NCBI RefSeq assembly: GCF_002005305.1
Contig: NZ_CP014782.1
Coordinates: forward strand, 4,216,001 to 4,280,000
Origin: Shewanella psychrophila
GTDB taxonomy: Bacteria > Pseudomonadota > Gammaproteobacteria > Enterobacterales > Shewanellaceae
DNA length: 64,000 nucleotides
Direction: 5' to 3'
Numbering within the stretch: the stretch's first letter is position 1; each line of letters opens with the position of its first letter. This document shows, piece by piece, positions 1-8,413 of the stretch. Position numbers and translations under genes: made by a program. Below the pieces are notes generated by a model. That model saw only the letters and a program-made list of their open reading frames with translations, was not told the DNA's origin and searched no databases.

Positions 1-249
1 TCCAATGTCTTAGAACACACCGACAGCCATTTGGAACAGATAGTGGTGATCTTACATTGCGATCAAGAGATCATCACCATAGATTTGCTCGACAACTCCC
101 CCTACACCCCCATCGACGATCAGGTCGATTGTCCCTCTCCATTCTCACTCTCAGGAAGAGGATTATGGATAATACAAAACTGGATGGATCAGATGAGATT
201 CCAAGCCTCTGTGGCAGGCACACATCTCAGATTGAGCCTGTTACGATAA
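1..249 (+). CDS. RsbW-like histidine-kinase-type ATPase domain protein, 3' end only
   Basis: The reading frame is open from the first base, so this is the C-terminal part of a gene starting outside the window. It shows an N-box-like NVLEHT, a DNSP stretch in the G1 position and the glycine motif SGRGLWII, the pattern of GHKL/HATPase_c_2 domains in anti-sigma factor serine kinases such as RsbW and SpoIIAB. Such kinases phosphorylate STAS-domain antagonists. A STAS gene lies about 600 bp downstream on the same strand, so a partner-switching pair is plausible. The missing N-terminus could hold a receiver or PP2C domain as in Vibrio SypE; that is inference only. Confidence 0.7.
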   Translation, partial: SNVLEHTDSHLEQIVVILHCDQEIITIDLLDNSPYTPIDDQVDCPSPFSLSGRGLWIIQNWMDQMRFQASVAGTHLRLSLLR

Positions 250-252
250 TCT

Positions 253-646
253 CCTGTAGGAGGGTCTTTAGGCTCTTGGGTCTATTCTCTCGCGGCTAAA
301 GCCGCTCCTACAGCTGACAATCTCAGCGTCATCTGACCGCCATGGAGGGCCGAAATGCCGTTTATGCTAGGAGCAATAACCGGCCATTTCCTGTAGGAGG
401 GTGCTTTAACCCCGAGGCTTTAATGATGCGTTCTTTTCTGTAGCCCGAAGCTTTGTTGGTGTGTTCTCTCGCGGCTGAAGCCGCTCCTACAACTGACAAT
501 CAAGCCGCCCTTGCCATACCAACGTAGCGTCATCTCTGCTCCATCCAGCATAACGTCACCTTTCCTGTAGAAGGGCGCTTTAGCCCCGAACCTTTAACTA
601 TGTATTATTTCGCGGCTGAACCCGCTCCTACAAAGGTCTTTAGATC
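253..646. repeat. Cluster of REP-like palindromic elements
   Basis: This gene-free stretch holds at least five imperfect copies of two related motifs in alternating orientation. One reads CGCGGCTGAAGCCGCTCCTACA (near 290, 471 and 611); the other resembles TGTAGGAGGGCGCTTTAGCCCCGA (near 254, 392 and 564). Each has a small internal palindrome (GGCT-GAA-GCC). Paired inverted copies are the organisation of REP doublets or BIMEs. The same motifs recur near 9819, 10848, 10988, 11519, 18981 and 27733. From 647 to 840 I see no gene; it is AT-rich leader for the STAS gene. Confidence 0.8.
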
Positions 647-840
647 CGAAGCTTTTTAGAGGCCCAGCTTTGCAAATTGCAAGGCAAATCATAAAGGAAC
701 AAAGTATGTTTTTTTCATATTGATCTTTATCCAAGAACCTTAAATCAATAAATTCAATGAATTAAAAGTTGGCCTAACTTGTGCTTGATTAATTATTACG
801 TATCGATAATAAACAAGATGATTCTTTTAAGGAGCTAGAT

Positions 841-1182
841 ATGAAGTTCTCTCCCTTGGCACTCGAAAACGCATGCTTAGTTACCTTACCTAAAGAGATG
901 ATAATGGCTCAGACGCCTACACTAAGAGCCGCTATTTCTCGTCAAATTGAAACTGGCAGTACCAAGCTGGTGATGGATCTACATCAAGTGGAATATATTG
1001 ACTCCAGTGGCCTGTCTATTCTTGTCTCGGCACATAAGCTCACCCAGAAACATTCAGGAGAGGTGATTCTGCTCTCCCCTTCTGCTGGCGTACGCGCCCT
1101 AATCGAGCTCACGCGCTTGCATCATGTGTTCACGATCTTCGAAGATCGTGATGCAGCAATCGAACATATCTGTGATCTCTGA
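841..1182 (+). CDS. STAS-domain anti-sigma factor antagonist
   Basis: This is a 113-residue single-domain STAS protein of the SpoIIAA/RsbV family. The diagnostic segment is VEYIDSSGLSIL around residues 44-55, where a serine of the D-S-S-G turn is the expected phosphorylation site. A good ribosome site (AAGGAG) precedes the ATG. In partner switching, an RsbW-type kinase phosphorylates the serine and a PP2C phosphatase reverses it. Its place between a partial RsbW-like ATPase and a polysaccharide operon recalls SypA, which controls syp exopolysaccharide in Vibrio fischeri. The family call is firm; a role in controlling the downstream glycan genes is inference. Confidence 0.88.
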   Translation: MKFSPLALENACLVTLPKEMIMAQTPTLRAAISRQIETGSTKLVMDLHQVEYIDSSGLSILVSAHKLTQKHSGEVILLSPSAGVRALIELTRLHHVFTIFEDRDAAIEHICDL

Positions 1183-1260
1183 TTGAGGGAAAATTGCGGC
1201 ATACACTGACGGTGAATAAAGGTTAAGACTAAAGAATAATAGAATATCTAGGAGCTAATT

Positions 1261-1476
1261 ATGGAAGAATTAGATAGCGATACCCTCAAGAGGCTCGGTG
1301 TATTTCTCTTGCTAAACCTAGCAGCATTAGTCAGCTTAGTCATGATCGATAATGAAGATAGAAATCTGTGTAATAACAAAAGTGACACAGTAATAAGTCA
1401 GCAAAGTTCCACCGAGTCGAACACTAGAACCTGTCTCTACTATGGTGGGCGTGTCCTTCATGAGAGACAAAGATAG
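1261..1476 (+). CDS. Small membrane-anchored protein of unknown function
   Basis: This 71-residue protein has a ribosome site (AGGAG, 6 bases before the ATG), a short acidic N-terminus (MEELDSD), one hydrophobic segment at residues 11-28 and a polar tail with two cysteines. No family is recognised. It lies between the STAS gene and the flippase on the same strand. It may be a one-span inner-membrane protein of the polysaccharide operon, but the protein itself gives no functional clue. A gap of about 270 bp before the flippase shows no gene. Confidence 0.5.
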   Translation: MEELDSDTLKRLGVFLLLNLAALVSLVMIDNEDRNLCNNKSDTVISQQSSTESNTRTCLYYGGRVLHERQR

Positions 1477-1746
1477 GCCATTACTGAATGGCTCATATCA
1501 TCAAGAAAAGCCTAAGTTCATTCGCATTTTGCAAAAATAATCAGATCAAAGCAGCGAAAATAGTAAATCTTTGCAAACAGCGAAATTTGATCAACTAAAA
1601 AACAATAGTTAAGCCGGCAATAACAACAAAATATAAATGCAATATCAAAGTATTAGGTAAAATCCCAACAGCTGGCACTGTTTATGTATAACTCTTCATA
1701 GGAACCCTATTTAGGTTTAATGTATATCAATGTTGAGGAGAGCTTG

Positions 1747-3330
1747 ATGCCGGTACTTGATAATGCCCAACAGGGAACCAGAGGTGGATTCACCGAGAGT
1801 TTGCTCTCCATTGGCTCTGCACAAGTGCTGGGACGGATTATTAGATTTTCCTCTAGTATCATCTTGGCTCATCTGCTTACACCTGAAGTATTCGGTGAAG
1901 TCGCCATCATACTTGCCTGCTTTGAACTCATCAGTGCACTGATTGGGCGTATGACTTCATTACCTTTGCTAAAAATGGACGATATAACCTACCATTCTGC
2001 CCTACCTGTCGCGAATAAGATAAATTGGTTCGCCGCGATTATTGCTTTTGTTGCCATGAGCTTACTCAGCTGGCCTCTCTCATTCTCCCATCAGGATTCA
2101 ACGTTAATCCCGCCTATGATACTCATGGCAACAAGCTATTTGTTGCTTCCCTTGGGCATGCTTCATGCGACATCAAACCTAAGGACAAACGAGATACGAG
2201 TCGTCGGTCAAGCCATACTGTGGCAGACCATAGGCGATGGTGTACTCACAGCCAGCTTAGCTTTGCTCGGTTTGGGGATCTGGGCCATTATCATACCTAA
2301 GGTAGTAGGGATCCTGATATGGGTCGGGATCCACAGGTATCATAACCCCTTAGTATATGGCTCAGACTCTCAGCATCCTCCTGCCGAGCACTTTTATTCC
2401 CCTAATAGCGCTCTCAATTCACGCTCAGAAATAGAGACAAGCAGAGTGTCACATCAGGTGGCTAGCCTCAAACAAATAAAGGACGATACTAGGCAAGCCG
2501 ATATAAAGAATCTTGCTATAAGTATCAAACTCATCGCCAGCTTAAGGGATACTGAAGAGATAAAAAAAATCACGCATAAACTCACTCAGCGCCATCCCCC
2601 CATAAATGAGATGCTACATTTGGGTGCTCATGCTGGCTTATATGATTTAAGTATCGCCCTAAGGAACAACATAGATTACTTGCTTGTGGGGTATTTTCTC
2701 GGGCTAGAAGTACTTGGGATTTACTTTTTTGCCTTAACCGCCAGTTTAGGGCTCTGTACTGCAATAGCACCGGGATATTCCAGTGAGATAAAACCCAATG
2801 ACCACATTAATAGGCATAGTGATAGATACATTAGCACCCAGAGTGAAATAAGAAATCGTTACTGGCACTCCCTTTCACAAGTCCTCAAAATCACAGTTCC
2901 GATAATAGTGCTACAACTTGTATTTGCACCTTTCTACCTGCCTTTTGTATATGGCGAGCATTGGATTGAGGCCGGAGCATTTCCCATATTTATTCTATTT
3001 AGCTTATGCGGTCTTATCAGGCCTTATGCTATAGCTGCCAGCCAGCTATTGGTCAGTATAGATATGCAACGAATCGACCTTAAATTCAATATGGGTTTCA
3101 CCTTGCTGTTAGCCCTCACTATTGGTTTTTTCAGCCAGTGGGGATTGAAAGAAGTGGCCTTAGGCGTCTTCCTCATTCAACTTTTTACCTCACTGGCTTT
3201 AACTTGCTACGTTCACTCTTATGTTCTCAAATCGAGTACAAACAGCAGCAAGTTAGACAATAAACAAACACCTCATGTGAATAAAAAAAATTCAAAAGCA
3301 TTTGAACAGGAGCTTCCCCATGACGCCTAG
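1747..3330 (+). CDS. Wzx-type polysaccharide flippase (MOP superfamily)
   Basis: This is a polytopic inner-membrane protein of the polysaccharide transporter family, expected to flip undecaprenyl-linked repeat units. The N-terminus (SIGSAQVLGRIIRFSSSIILAHLLTPEVFG) is typical of the lipopolysaccharide-flippase family. I start it at 1747 because GAGGAG lies 7-8 bases upstream, although the frame is open to an ATG at 1720. An oddity is a long polar insertion at roughly residues 205-290, where most relatives have a short loop; it is rich in Ser, Lys and Glu and probably cytoplasmic. The last 11 bases overlap the next gene, implying translational coupling. Confidence 0.85.
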   Translation: MPVLDNAQQGTRGGFTESLLSIGSAQVLGRIIRFSSSIILAHLLTPEVFGEVAIILACFELISALIGRMTSLPLLKMDDITYHSALPVANKINWFAAIIAFVAMSLLSWPLSFSHQDSTLIPPMILMATSYLLLPLGMLHATSNLRTNEIRVVGQAILWQTIGDGVLTASLALLGLGIWAIIIPKVVGILIWVGIHRYHNPLVYGSDSQHPPAEHFYSPNSALNSRSEIETSRVSHQVASLKQIKDDTRQADIKNLAISIKLIASLRDTEEIKKITHKLTQRHPPINEMLHLGAHAGLYDLSIALRNNIDYLLVGYFLGLEVLGIYFFALTASLGLCTAIAPGYSSEIKPNDHINRHSDRYISTQSEIRNRYWHSLSQVLKITVPIIVLQLVFAPFYLPFVYGEHWIEAGAFPIFILFSLCGLIRPYAIAASQLLVSIDMQRIDLKFNMGFTLLLALTIGFFSQWGLKEVALGVFLIQLFTSLALTCYVHSYVLKSSTNSSKLDNKQTPHVNKKNSKAFEQELPHDA

Positions 3331-4363
3331 AGTCTCAGTCATTATGCCTGTCTACAATGTGCAACACTTCGTCAAGAGTGCCATTCATTCCGTATTACTG
3401 CAGTCATTTACCAACTTTGAGCTTATTCTGGTGAATGACGGTTCGACAGATAAGAGTTTAGAAGTCTGTCGTTCTATACATGATCACAGAATTCGCATCG
3501 TTAATCACACTCAAAATAAAGGCTTAGCCGCTGCAAGAAACACTGGTATTCGCCACTCAATAGGCAGGTATATCGCCTTTCTCAATTCAGATGATATGTG
3601 GCATCCGGATAAACTCAAGATGCATGTCAAACACCTGAGTCAATCACCTAAGGTGGGGATCAGTTTTTCTCGCTCAAGCTTTATGAGCCATAAAGGCAGA
3701 TTAATTCACTTTTATCAGATGCCTCAGCTAACCGGGATAACAGCGGCCCATCTCTTGTGTCGAAACCCAGTAGGCAATGGATCCGCTGCCGTTATCCGTC
3801 GTGAAACACTCAACGACATTCGTTTCCAGGCCCTAAATCATAGCGAAAATTATTCTTGTTACTTCGACGAGCGGTTTCGTCAATCTGAAGACATAGAATG
3901 TTGGCTCAGAATTATGGCGACGACTGAGTGGAAGATGGAAGGTATCCCCGCTCCCCTTACTTTTTATCGACTCAGCCAACAAGGCGTATCATCAAACATC
4001 ATGAAACAGCTCGCCTCTTGGGAGATGATGATAGATAAAGCGAAGCAATTCGCACCAAAATTGTTAAAACGACATGAACAGGATGCAAGAGCTTACCAAC
4101 TCAGGTATCTCGCGAGACAAGCAATACGAAATGGTCAGGGTAAAAATGCGATTAAACTGATGAATAGAGCCTTGATGATCTCTCCATCAATATTAATGGA
4201 TGAAACCAGCAGAACTTGCATCACCCTAACCGCAGCTTACCTGCTCTGGCTACTGCCTTCAGCCCTTTATAAAGTCTTTGAACATATCGGCCAATATTTT
4301 ATGGGCCATGCTCAAAAGGTCCGAATAAGTAAAGATGGGGTTAAATCATCTTTAATATCATAA
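3320..4363 (+). CDS. Family 2 glycosyltransferase
   Basis: This is a GT-A fold inverting transferase. It starts TPRVSVIMPVYNV, followed by the nucleotide-binding NDGSTD motif and LNSDDMW, a DXD-like metal-binding motif with Asn in place of the usual Asp. The acceptor-side motif FRQSEDIECWLR (ED) is also present. About 110 C-terminal residues follow the catalytic domain, with a hydrophobic segment near the end. I start it at the ATG at 3320, with AGGAG 7 bases upstream, rather than the TTG at 3302. It overlaps the flippase gene. It probably adds one sugar to the lipid-linked repeat; donor and acceptor cannot be read from sequence. Confidence 0.88.
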   Translation: MTPRVSVIMPVYNVQHFVKSAIHSVLLQSFTNFELILVNDGSTDKSLEVCRSIHDHRIRIVNHTQNKGLAAARNTGIRHSIGRYIAFLNSDDMWHPDKLKMHVKHLSQSPKVGISFSRSSFMSHKGRLIHFYQMPQLTGITAAHLLCRNPVGNGSAAVIRRETLNDIRFQALNHSENYSCYFDERFRQSEDIECWLRIMATTEWKMEGIPAPLTFYRLSQQGVSSNIMKQLASWEMMIDKAKQFAPKLLKRHEQDARAYQLRYLARQAIRNGQGKNAIKLMNRALMISPSILMDETSRTCITLTAAYLLWLLPSALYKVFEHIGQYFMGHAQKVRISKDGVKSSLIS

Positions 4364-4653
4364 TTTTCTCAATAACTATCTCCACAAACTTACCTATCTT
4401 CAAAGCGCTTTGCGCATTGCAAGCCCTCAATGCAAACTGCCACACTTCATTCTTACCACTGAAGTGAAGCAGGATGAATCCCCTGTAATCAACTGTAAAT
4501 TAAGACTTTTAAAATATGGCCTGACCTATGCATTATCTAAGTAAATCAACATAGCCACATCAATTGATAGTGGGCCATGTGATTAAGACTCAGGCTGTGT
4601 ACTTATCTAACACACTTAGAAAAGAGCCAAAATTAAAGCTTAAGGTAGAAATC

Positions 4654-6777
4654 ATGCTCTCAGAGACACGAATTGAAACTGAAAGTACCAGTGACAACGC
4701 CATTAGGGCGGTCGATATCTCGATGGCTTTATTACTCATTTTGGCGGCAGCCCCAGTACTAATACTGAAATACCTCTATCGCAGGTGTCGATATGGCGCA
4801 GCCATTGAGCGAATTCATATCTATGGTGCCAGAGGAAAACCGATAGGCTTATATCAATTTACTGGAGAAGGGATTTGCTGCCAGTGGCCTTACTTAATCA
4901 ACTTGTTAAAAGGAGATCTATCACTGGTAGGTAGCGAGATAACATTTAATTTCACATCACATACGGCTATAACACCAGAAAAAGAAACACAACAAATCCA
5001 AATTACAACATCACAGATAAAACCAGGGATACTGACTTTTAAGCAGATGCACCAAAGGGTCGGCCTCAATTTTGAAAGCCAAAACCCAGAAGTGTACAAG
5101 GCACAGAAAAACCCTATCAATTACTTGTTAGCAGCATTAAGGATTTTACTTACTGGCATTTTTTCCAGTTATAAAACTAATAATGCCGTGGCTCAAATCC
5201 CTCTGCTTGGCCTTAAGCTAGATAACCTGACTATGGATGAGTTGCTTGAAAATATTACTCAACACGCATTAAACCACCAACGAGGAAAACTCAATCCTCT
5301 CTCGGTAGATAAGCCCATTGGCGTGCTTCAATATGCATTCGTCAATGCCGATTGTCTCAACATAAGTGCTAAAGACCCTAGCTACCTAAGATGCTTACGC
5401 ACGAGTTGTCATAAGGTGTTTGCCGATGGCTCTGGAATACGTTTGGCGAGCCAGTGGAAGGGGTACTCACCAAAAGATAACCTTAATGGTACAGATATGT
5501 TTCCTAGGTTATGTGAGCAGTTATCAAAAAAGGGGCTATCGCTTTTTCTTCTCGGTGGAGAAGCTGGAGTCGCCGCTAAAACCGCTGTAAATATGCAGAG
5601 AAAACTCCCTAATTTACAGATAGCAGGTACACACCATGGTTTTTTAAACACGCCTAAACTTAATCAGGCGGTGATAGATCAAATCAATGACTCTGGTGCC
5701 AGTATATTACTTGTGGCCATGGGAGCCCCTAAACAGGAGATCTGGCTTGAGTCCCATCAAGCAAAACTCGACATTGCCATAGGAATAGGAGTCGGCGGAT
5801 TATTCGATTTTTATTCAGGAAACATCAAACGAGCCCCATTATGGGTGAGGCAATTGGGTATGGAGTGGATATGCCGACTCGCCGAGGAACCCGTAAGAAT
5901 GTGGAAGCGCTACATCTTAGGTAATCCCCTCTTCTTGTGCCGTGTTTGTCTCGATATTTTTAGCGCCAAGCAGAGTAAATCTGATCCAATCAAGGGGCAA
6001 GTAAGTAAGCCAGACTTAGTCTGTGAAGCTCAGAGATATTCACAGACTAAGTCTGATACCAGATTTGAGTCTGTAGAAACACCAATAAGCAATAAACTCC
6101 TCAACCTTACAGATAACCAAGTCCAAAATCGTCAAGCATTAAACCGCTGTAGACGTAAACGAGTACTAGCAAGAATGAGCTCAAGTTTAAAGCGAGGAGT
6201 CGACTTAATCGGCGCCTCAACACTTCTCATCTTGTTACTTCCCCTGCTTGTCATCATCTCGGTACTTATACGCCTTGAATCTAAAGGGCCGATAATTTTT
6301 AGTCAGCAAAGAGCAGGGAAAGATAATGCCCTCTTTACCATGTGGAAGTTTCGTTCCATGTATCAGAATGCAGAATGCCGCCTCAACAGACTGCAATCCG
6401 CCAACGAGATGCCTGGAGGCATCCTGTTTAAGATGAAGAAAGATCCCAGAATCACCTTAGTTGGCAGGTTGATCAGAAAAATGTCTATCGATGAACTCCC
6501 CCAGCTGTGGAATGTCATCTGCGGAGACATGTCATTAGTGGGTCCAAGGCCCGCACTGGAGTCTGAAGTTAAACAGTATAGCCTCCACGACAGAAAACGA
6601 TTAAGCGTAAAGCCAGGTATCACCTGTATTTGGCAAGTCAGTGGCCGGTCCGATATTCCCTTCGAGCAACAGGTTGAACTCGATATTGACTATATCTATA
6701 AACAATCATTTTTAACCGATATCTGGCTACTCATTAAAACCATACCCGCTGTCATTTGGGCCCGCGGCGCCTATTAG
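4654..6777 (+). CDS. Three-domain fusion: inactive-looking phosphoglycosyltransferase, GT26 (WecG/TagA) transferase, active-type phosphoglycosyltransferase
   Basis: Three modules are visible. Residues 1-170 resemble a bacterial sugar transferase (RAVDISMALLLI, LLKGDLSLVGSE, QIKPGILTF) but lack the catalytic Asp-Glu pair, reading CCQWPYLINLL where active enzymes read DELPQLWNV. Residues about 190-430 are a WecG/TagA/CpsF GT26 domain (FVNADC, FADGSGIRLA, LFLLGGEAGVA, LLVAMGAPKQEIW). Residues about 510-707 are a complete WbaP/PglC-like phosphoglycosyltransferase with a membrane hairpin, WKFRSM, SIDELPQLWNV and GDMSLVGPRP. The last domain should load the first sugar-phosphate on undecaprenyl phosphate, and GT26 should add the second sugar. 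I prefer ATG 4654 with AAGGTAGA upstream; a TTG at 4564 is possible. The gap 4364-4653 shows no gene. Confidence 0.88.
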   Translation: MLSETRIETESTSDNAIRAVDISMALLLILAAAPVLILKYLYRRCRYGAAIERIHIYGARGKPIGLYQFTGEGICCQWPYLINLLKGDLSLVGSEITFNFTSHTAITPEKETQQIQITTSQIKPGILTFKQMHQRVGLNFESQNPEVYKAQKNPINYLLAALRILLTGIFSSYKTNNAVAQIPLLGLKLDNLTMDELLENITQHALNHQRGKLNPLSVDKPIGVLQYAFVNADCLNISAKDPSYLRCLRTSCHKVFADGSGIRLASQWKGYSPKDNLNGTDMFPRLCEQLSKKGLSLFLLGGEAGVAAKTAVNMQRKLPNLQIAGTHHGFLNTPKLNQAVIDQINDSGASILLVAMGAPKQEIWLESHQAKLDIAIGIGVGGLFDFYSGNIKRAPLWVRQLGMEWICRLAEEPVRMWKRYILGNPLFLCRVCLDIFSAKQSKSDPIKGQVSKPDLVCEAQRYSQTKSDTRFESVETPISNKLLNLTDNQVQNRQALNRCRRKRVLARMSSSLKRGVDLIGASTLLILLLPLLVIISVLIRLESKGPIIFSQQRAGKDNALFTMWKFRSMYQNAECRLNRLQSANEMPGGILFKMKKDPRITLVGRLIRKMSIDELPQLWNVICGDMSLVGPRPALESEVKQYSLHDRKRLSVKPGITCIWQVSGRSDIPFEQQVELDIDYIYKQSFLTDIWLLIKTIPAVIWARGAY

Positions 6778-6832
6778 TAGCCATATGATAGAGAAAGCAA
6801 AGATAGTAGCCATATGATAGAGAAAGCAAAGA
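6775..6832. repeat. 29-bp perfect tandem duplication
   Basis: The unit that begins with the stop codon of the preceding gene (TAGTAGCCATATGATAG...) occurs twice head to tail, at 6775-6803 and 6804-6832, without mismatch. This looks like a recent slippage or duplication event just behind the coding region. Confidence 0.9.
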
Positions 6833-6962
6833 TTGAAGTTGATAGCACTGTAATAAAAGTGAATAAGTATGCGAGTGAAGAAAGGTCATAAATTAGAACA
6901 TAAATAAAGCACGAGTATGACAGTCAACTGGTAACACAGACTTTTATTCGGGAGCGTAGCAA

Positions 6963-8381
6963 ATGCAAGCCATTATTTTCGCAAATAGATCTGGCAATGA
7001 ATTAGCCCCTCTAAATAGCCATTACTGCCCGGCCCTGCTCCCCATTGGGAATAAGGCAGTGATCGAATATACCTTAGAGGACATCATCAAATCAGGTATA
7101 ACCAAAATAAAGTTAGTTGTCTCCTCTCAAGCTACAGAGATTGAACAGTATCTAGGTCAAGGTGAGAGGTGGGGCCTAGAAATTGATTACTTTTTAAGCA
7201 AACCAGAGGAAGAGACAGGCCTAATTTTAAAACGTTTAGCACTATCTTGCGATGAAAGTCTTCTACTCGTACGGGGTGACATATTTCGTTCGCCTTGTAT
7301 TAGCCAATTTATCGATTTTTCCATGGATTTCTCTAATGACTTTGTTCAAGCAAAAATGGATAATCAAAATGCAGGCATGATGCTACTTCCCGCAGCACTT
7401 CCCTATATTGCCGACATAGACTGGCCCTTTTCTCCACACTTTGACAGTACTAGCGTAGTGACACTCGTTCTGCATGGACGCTGCTTTATGCTGGATAGCT
7501 TTCGCTCTTACATGGATGCGAATTTGAGCTTAGCGACTAACGTGCTTCCATCACTCTCTCCATCGGAACGCAGTTACATATCAGCCAATCCACAGCAAGA
7601 TTTTTATGTTGGCGCTAAAGCTCATACAGGGCTGTTAAATGAACAAAATGGCTGGGGGATCATAGGAAAAAATAGCAGAATAGAAGATAAGGTGCAGCTG
7701 AATGAGTGCATAGTGATCGGCAGTAACTGCCTGATCGACAAAGAGTCTGTGATAGAGAACAGCCTCATCTTGCCTAATACCTATGTTGGTGAAAGATTAG
7801 AAGTCAAAAACAGTATCCTATGCAAAAACTTGCTGATCAATCTTCAGAACTCTGGGGTTATTCTGATAAATGATCAGGCATTGATCGGTGCAAACGAGAG
7901 CCTGGCTAAACCTGATGAGAATAAAACCAGCTCTATAACCAAAGGCCTGTTATTCATTTTACTGGTATCGAGTTTGCCCCTATGGCCCTTCTTGACGTTA
8001 TATTCATCCATGAGAAATGCCTTAATGAAACAAGCTGAGCATTCAACTATCTCTGACACCTTTATCGATAATCTAGGTCAGACGTTTCAGGCCTGGAGAT
8101 GGAACATTCCCGGAGCCATCACCGCCAGATTACCTCAGTTGTATCATGTGTTAACCGGTAGGTTAGATCTTTTTGGCGACTCCCCGGAAGCAAGATACGC
8201 CACAGGAAAAGAGCTGCGCCGCCTGGGCGTATTAGGACCAGTACAGTTACTTCTAGACAATACAGCTCCCGAGGAGGAGCGACAATTGTTAGAACTCGAA
8301 TTCGATGCAGATCTCAGAGCCACAAAATATCTACACTTGCTCTGGCGTGCTTTCGAGTACAGATATAATTCTAGGTTCTAG
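6963..8381 (+). CDS. Nucleotidyltransferase-like protein with left-handed helix and degenerate sugar-transferase domain
   Basis: Residues 1-230 follow the sugar-phosphate nucleotidylyltransferase fold (MQAIIFANRSGNELAPL, LLPIGNKAVIEYTLEDI). The signature glycine-rich loop with Arg and the PKP lysine are lost: the protein has ANRSGNEL and CPALLP. Residues 230-310 look like hexapeptide-type turns (IEDKVQLNECIVIGSNCLI). Residues 320-472 contain a hydrophobic segment and a phosphoglycosyltransferase-like tail (FQAWRWNIPG, ARLPQLYHVLTGRLDLFG, ELEFDADLRA), again without the Asp-Glu pair. All modules look non-catalytic, so a regulatory or scaffolding role is my inference. GGGAG precedes the ATG. Confidence 0.72.
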   Translation: MQAIIFANRSGNELAPLNSHYCPALLPIGNKAVIEYTLEDIIKSGITKIKLVVSSQATEIEQYLGQGERWGLEIDYFLSKPEEETGLILKRLALSCDESLLLVRGDIFRSPCISQFIDFSMDFSNDFVQAKMDNQNAGMMLLPAALPYIADIDWPFSPHFDSTSVVTLVLHGRCFMLDSFRSYMDANLSLATNVLPSLSPSERSYISANPQQDFYVGAKAHTGLLNEQNGWGIIGKNSRIEDKVQLNECIVIGSNCLIDKESVIENSLILPNTYVGERLEVKNSILCKNLLINLQNSGVILINDQALIGANESLAKPDENKTSSITKGLLFILLVSSLPLWPFLTLYSSMRNALMKQAEHSTISDTFIDNLGQTFQAWRWNIPGAITARLPQLYHVLTGRLDLFGDSPEARYATGKELRRLGVLGPVQLLLDNTAPEEERQLLELEFDADLRATKYLHLLWRAFEYRYNSRF

Positions 8382-8393
8382 GTTCTAGGTTCT
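8369..8393. repeat. Heptamer tandem repeat TTCTAGG, about 3.6 copies
   Basis: The 7-bp unit TTCTAGG repeats from 8369, covering the last codons (Ser-Arg-Phe) and stop codon of the preceding gene and running towards the next. Its 7-bp period matches the longer arrays elsewhere in the window, though the base sequence differs. Confidence 0.75.
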
Positions 8394-8413
8394 ACAATAA
8401 TTGGAGAATCCTG

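Noticed and set aside
1600..1746. JUMPstart/ops element upstream of the first glycan operon
   Set aside because: I looked for a GGCGGTAGC-type core here and before 6963 and found no convincing match.
4405..4440. Small inverted repeat GCATTG/CAATGC as a terminator
   Set aside because: The stem is only 6 bp and no T-run follows, so it is too weak to call.
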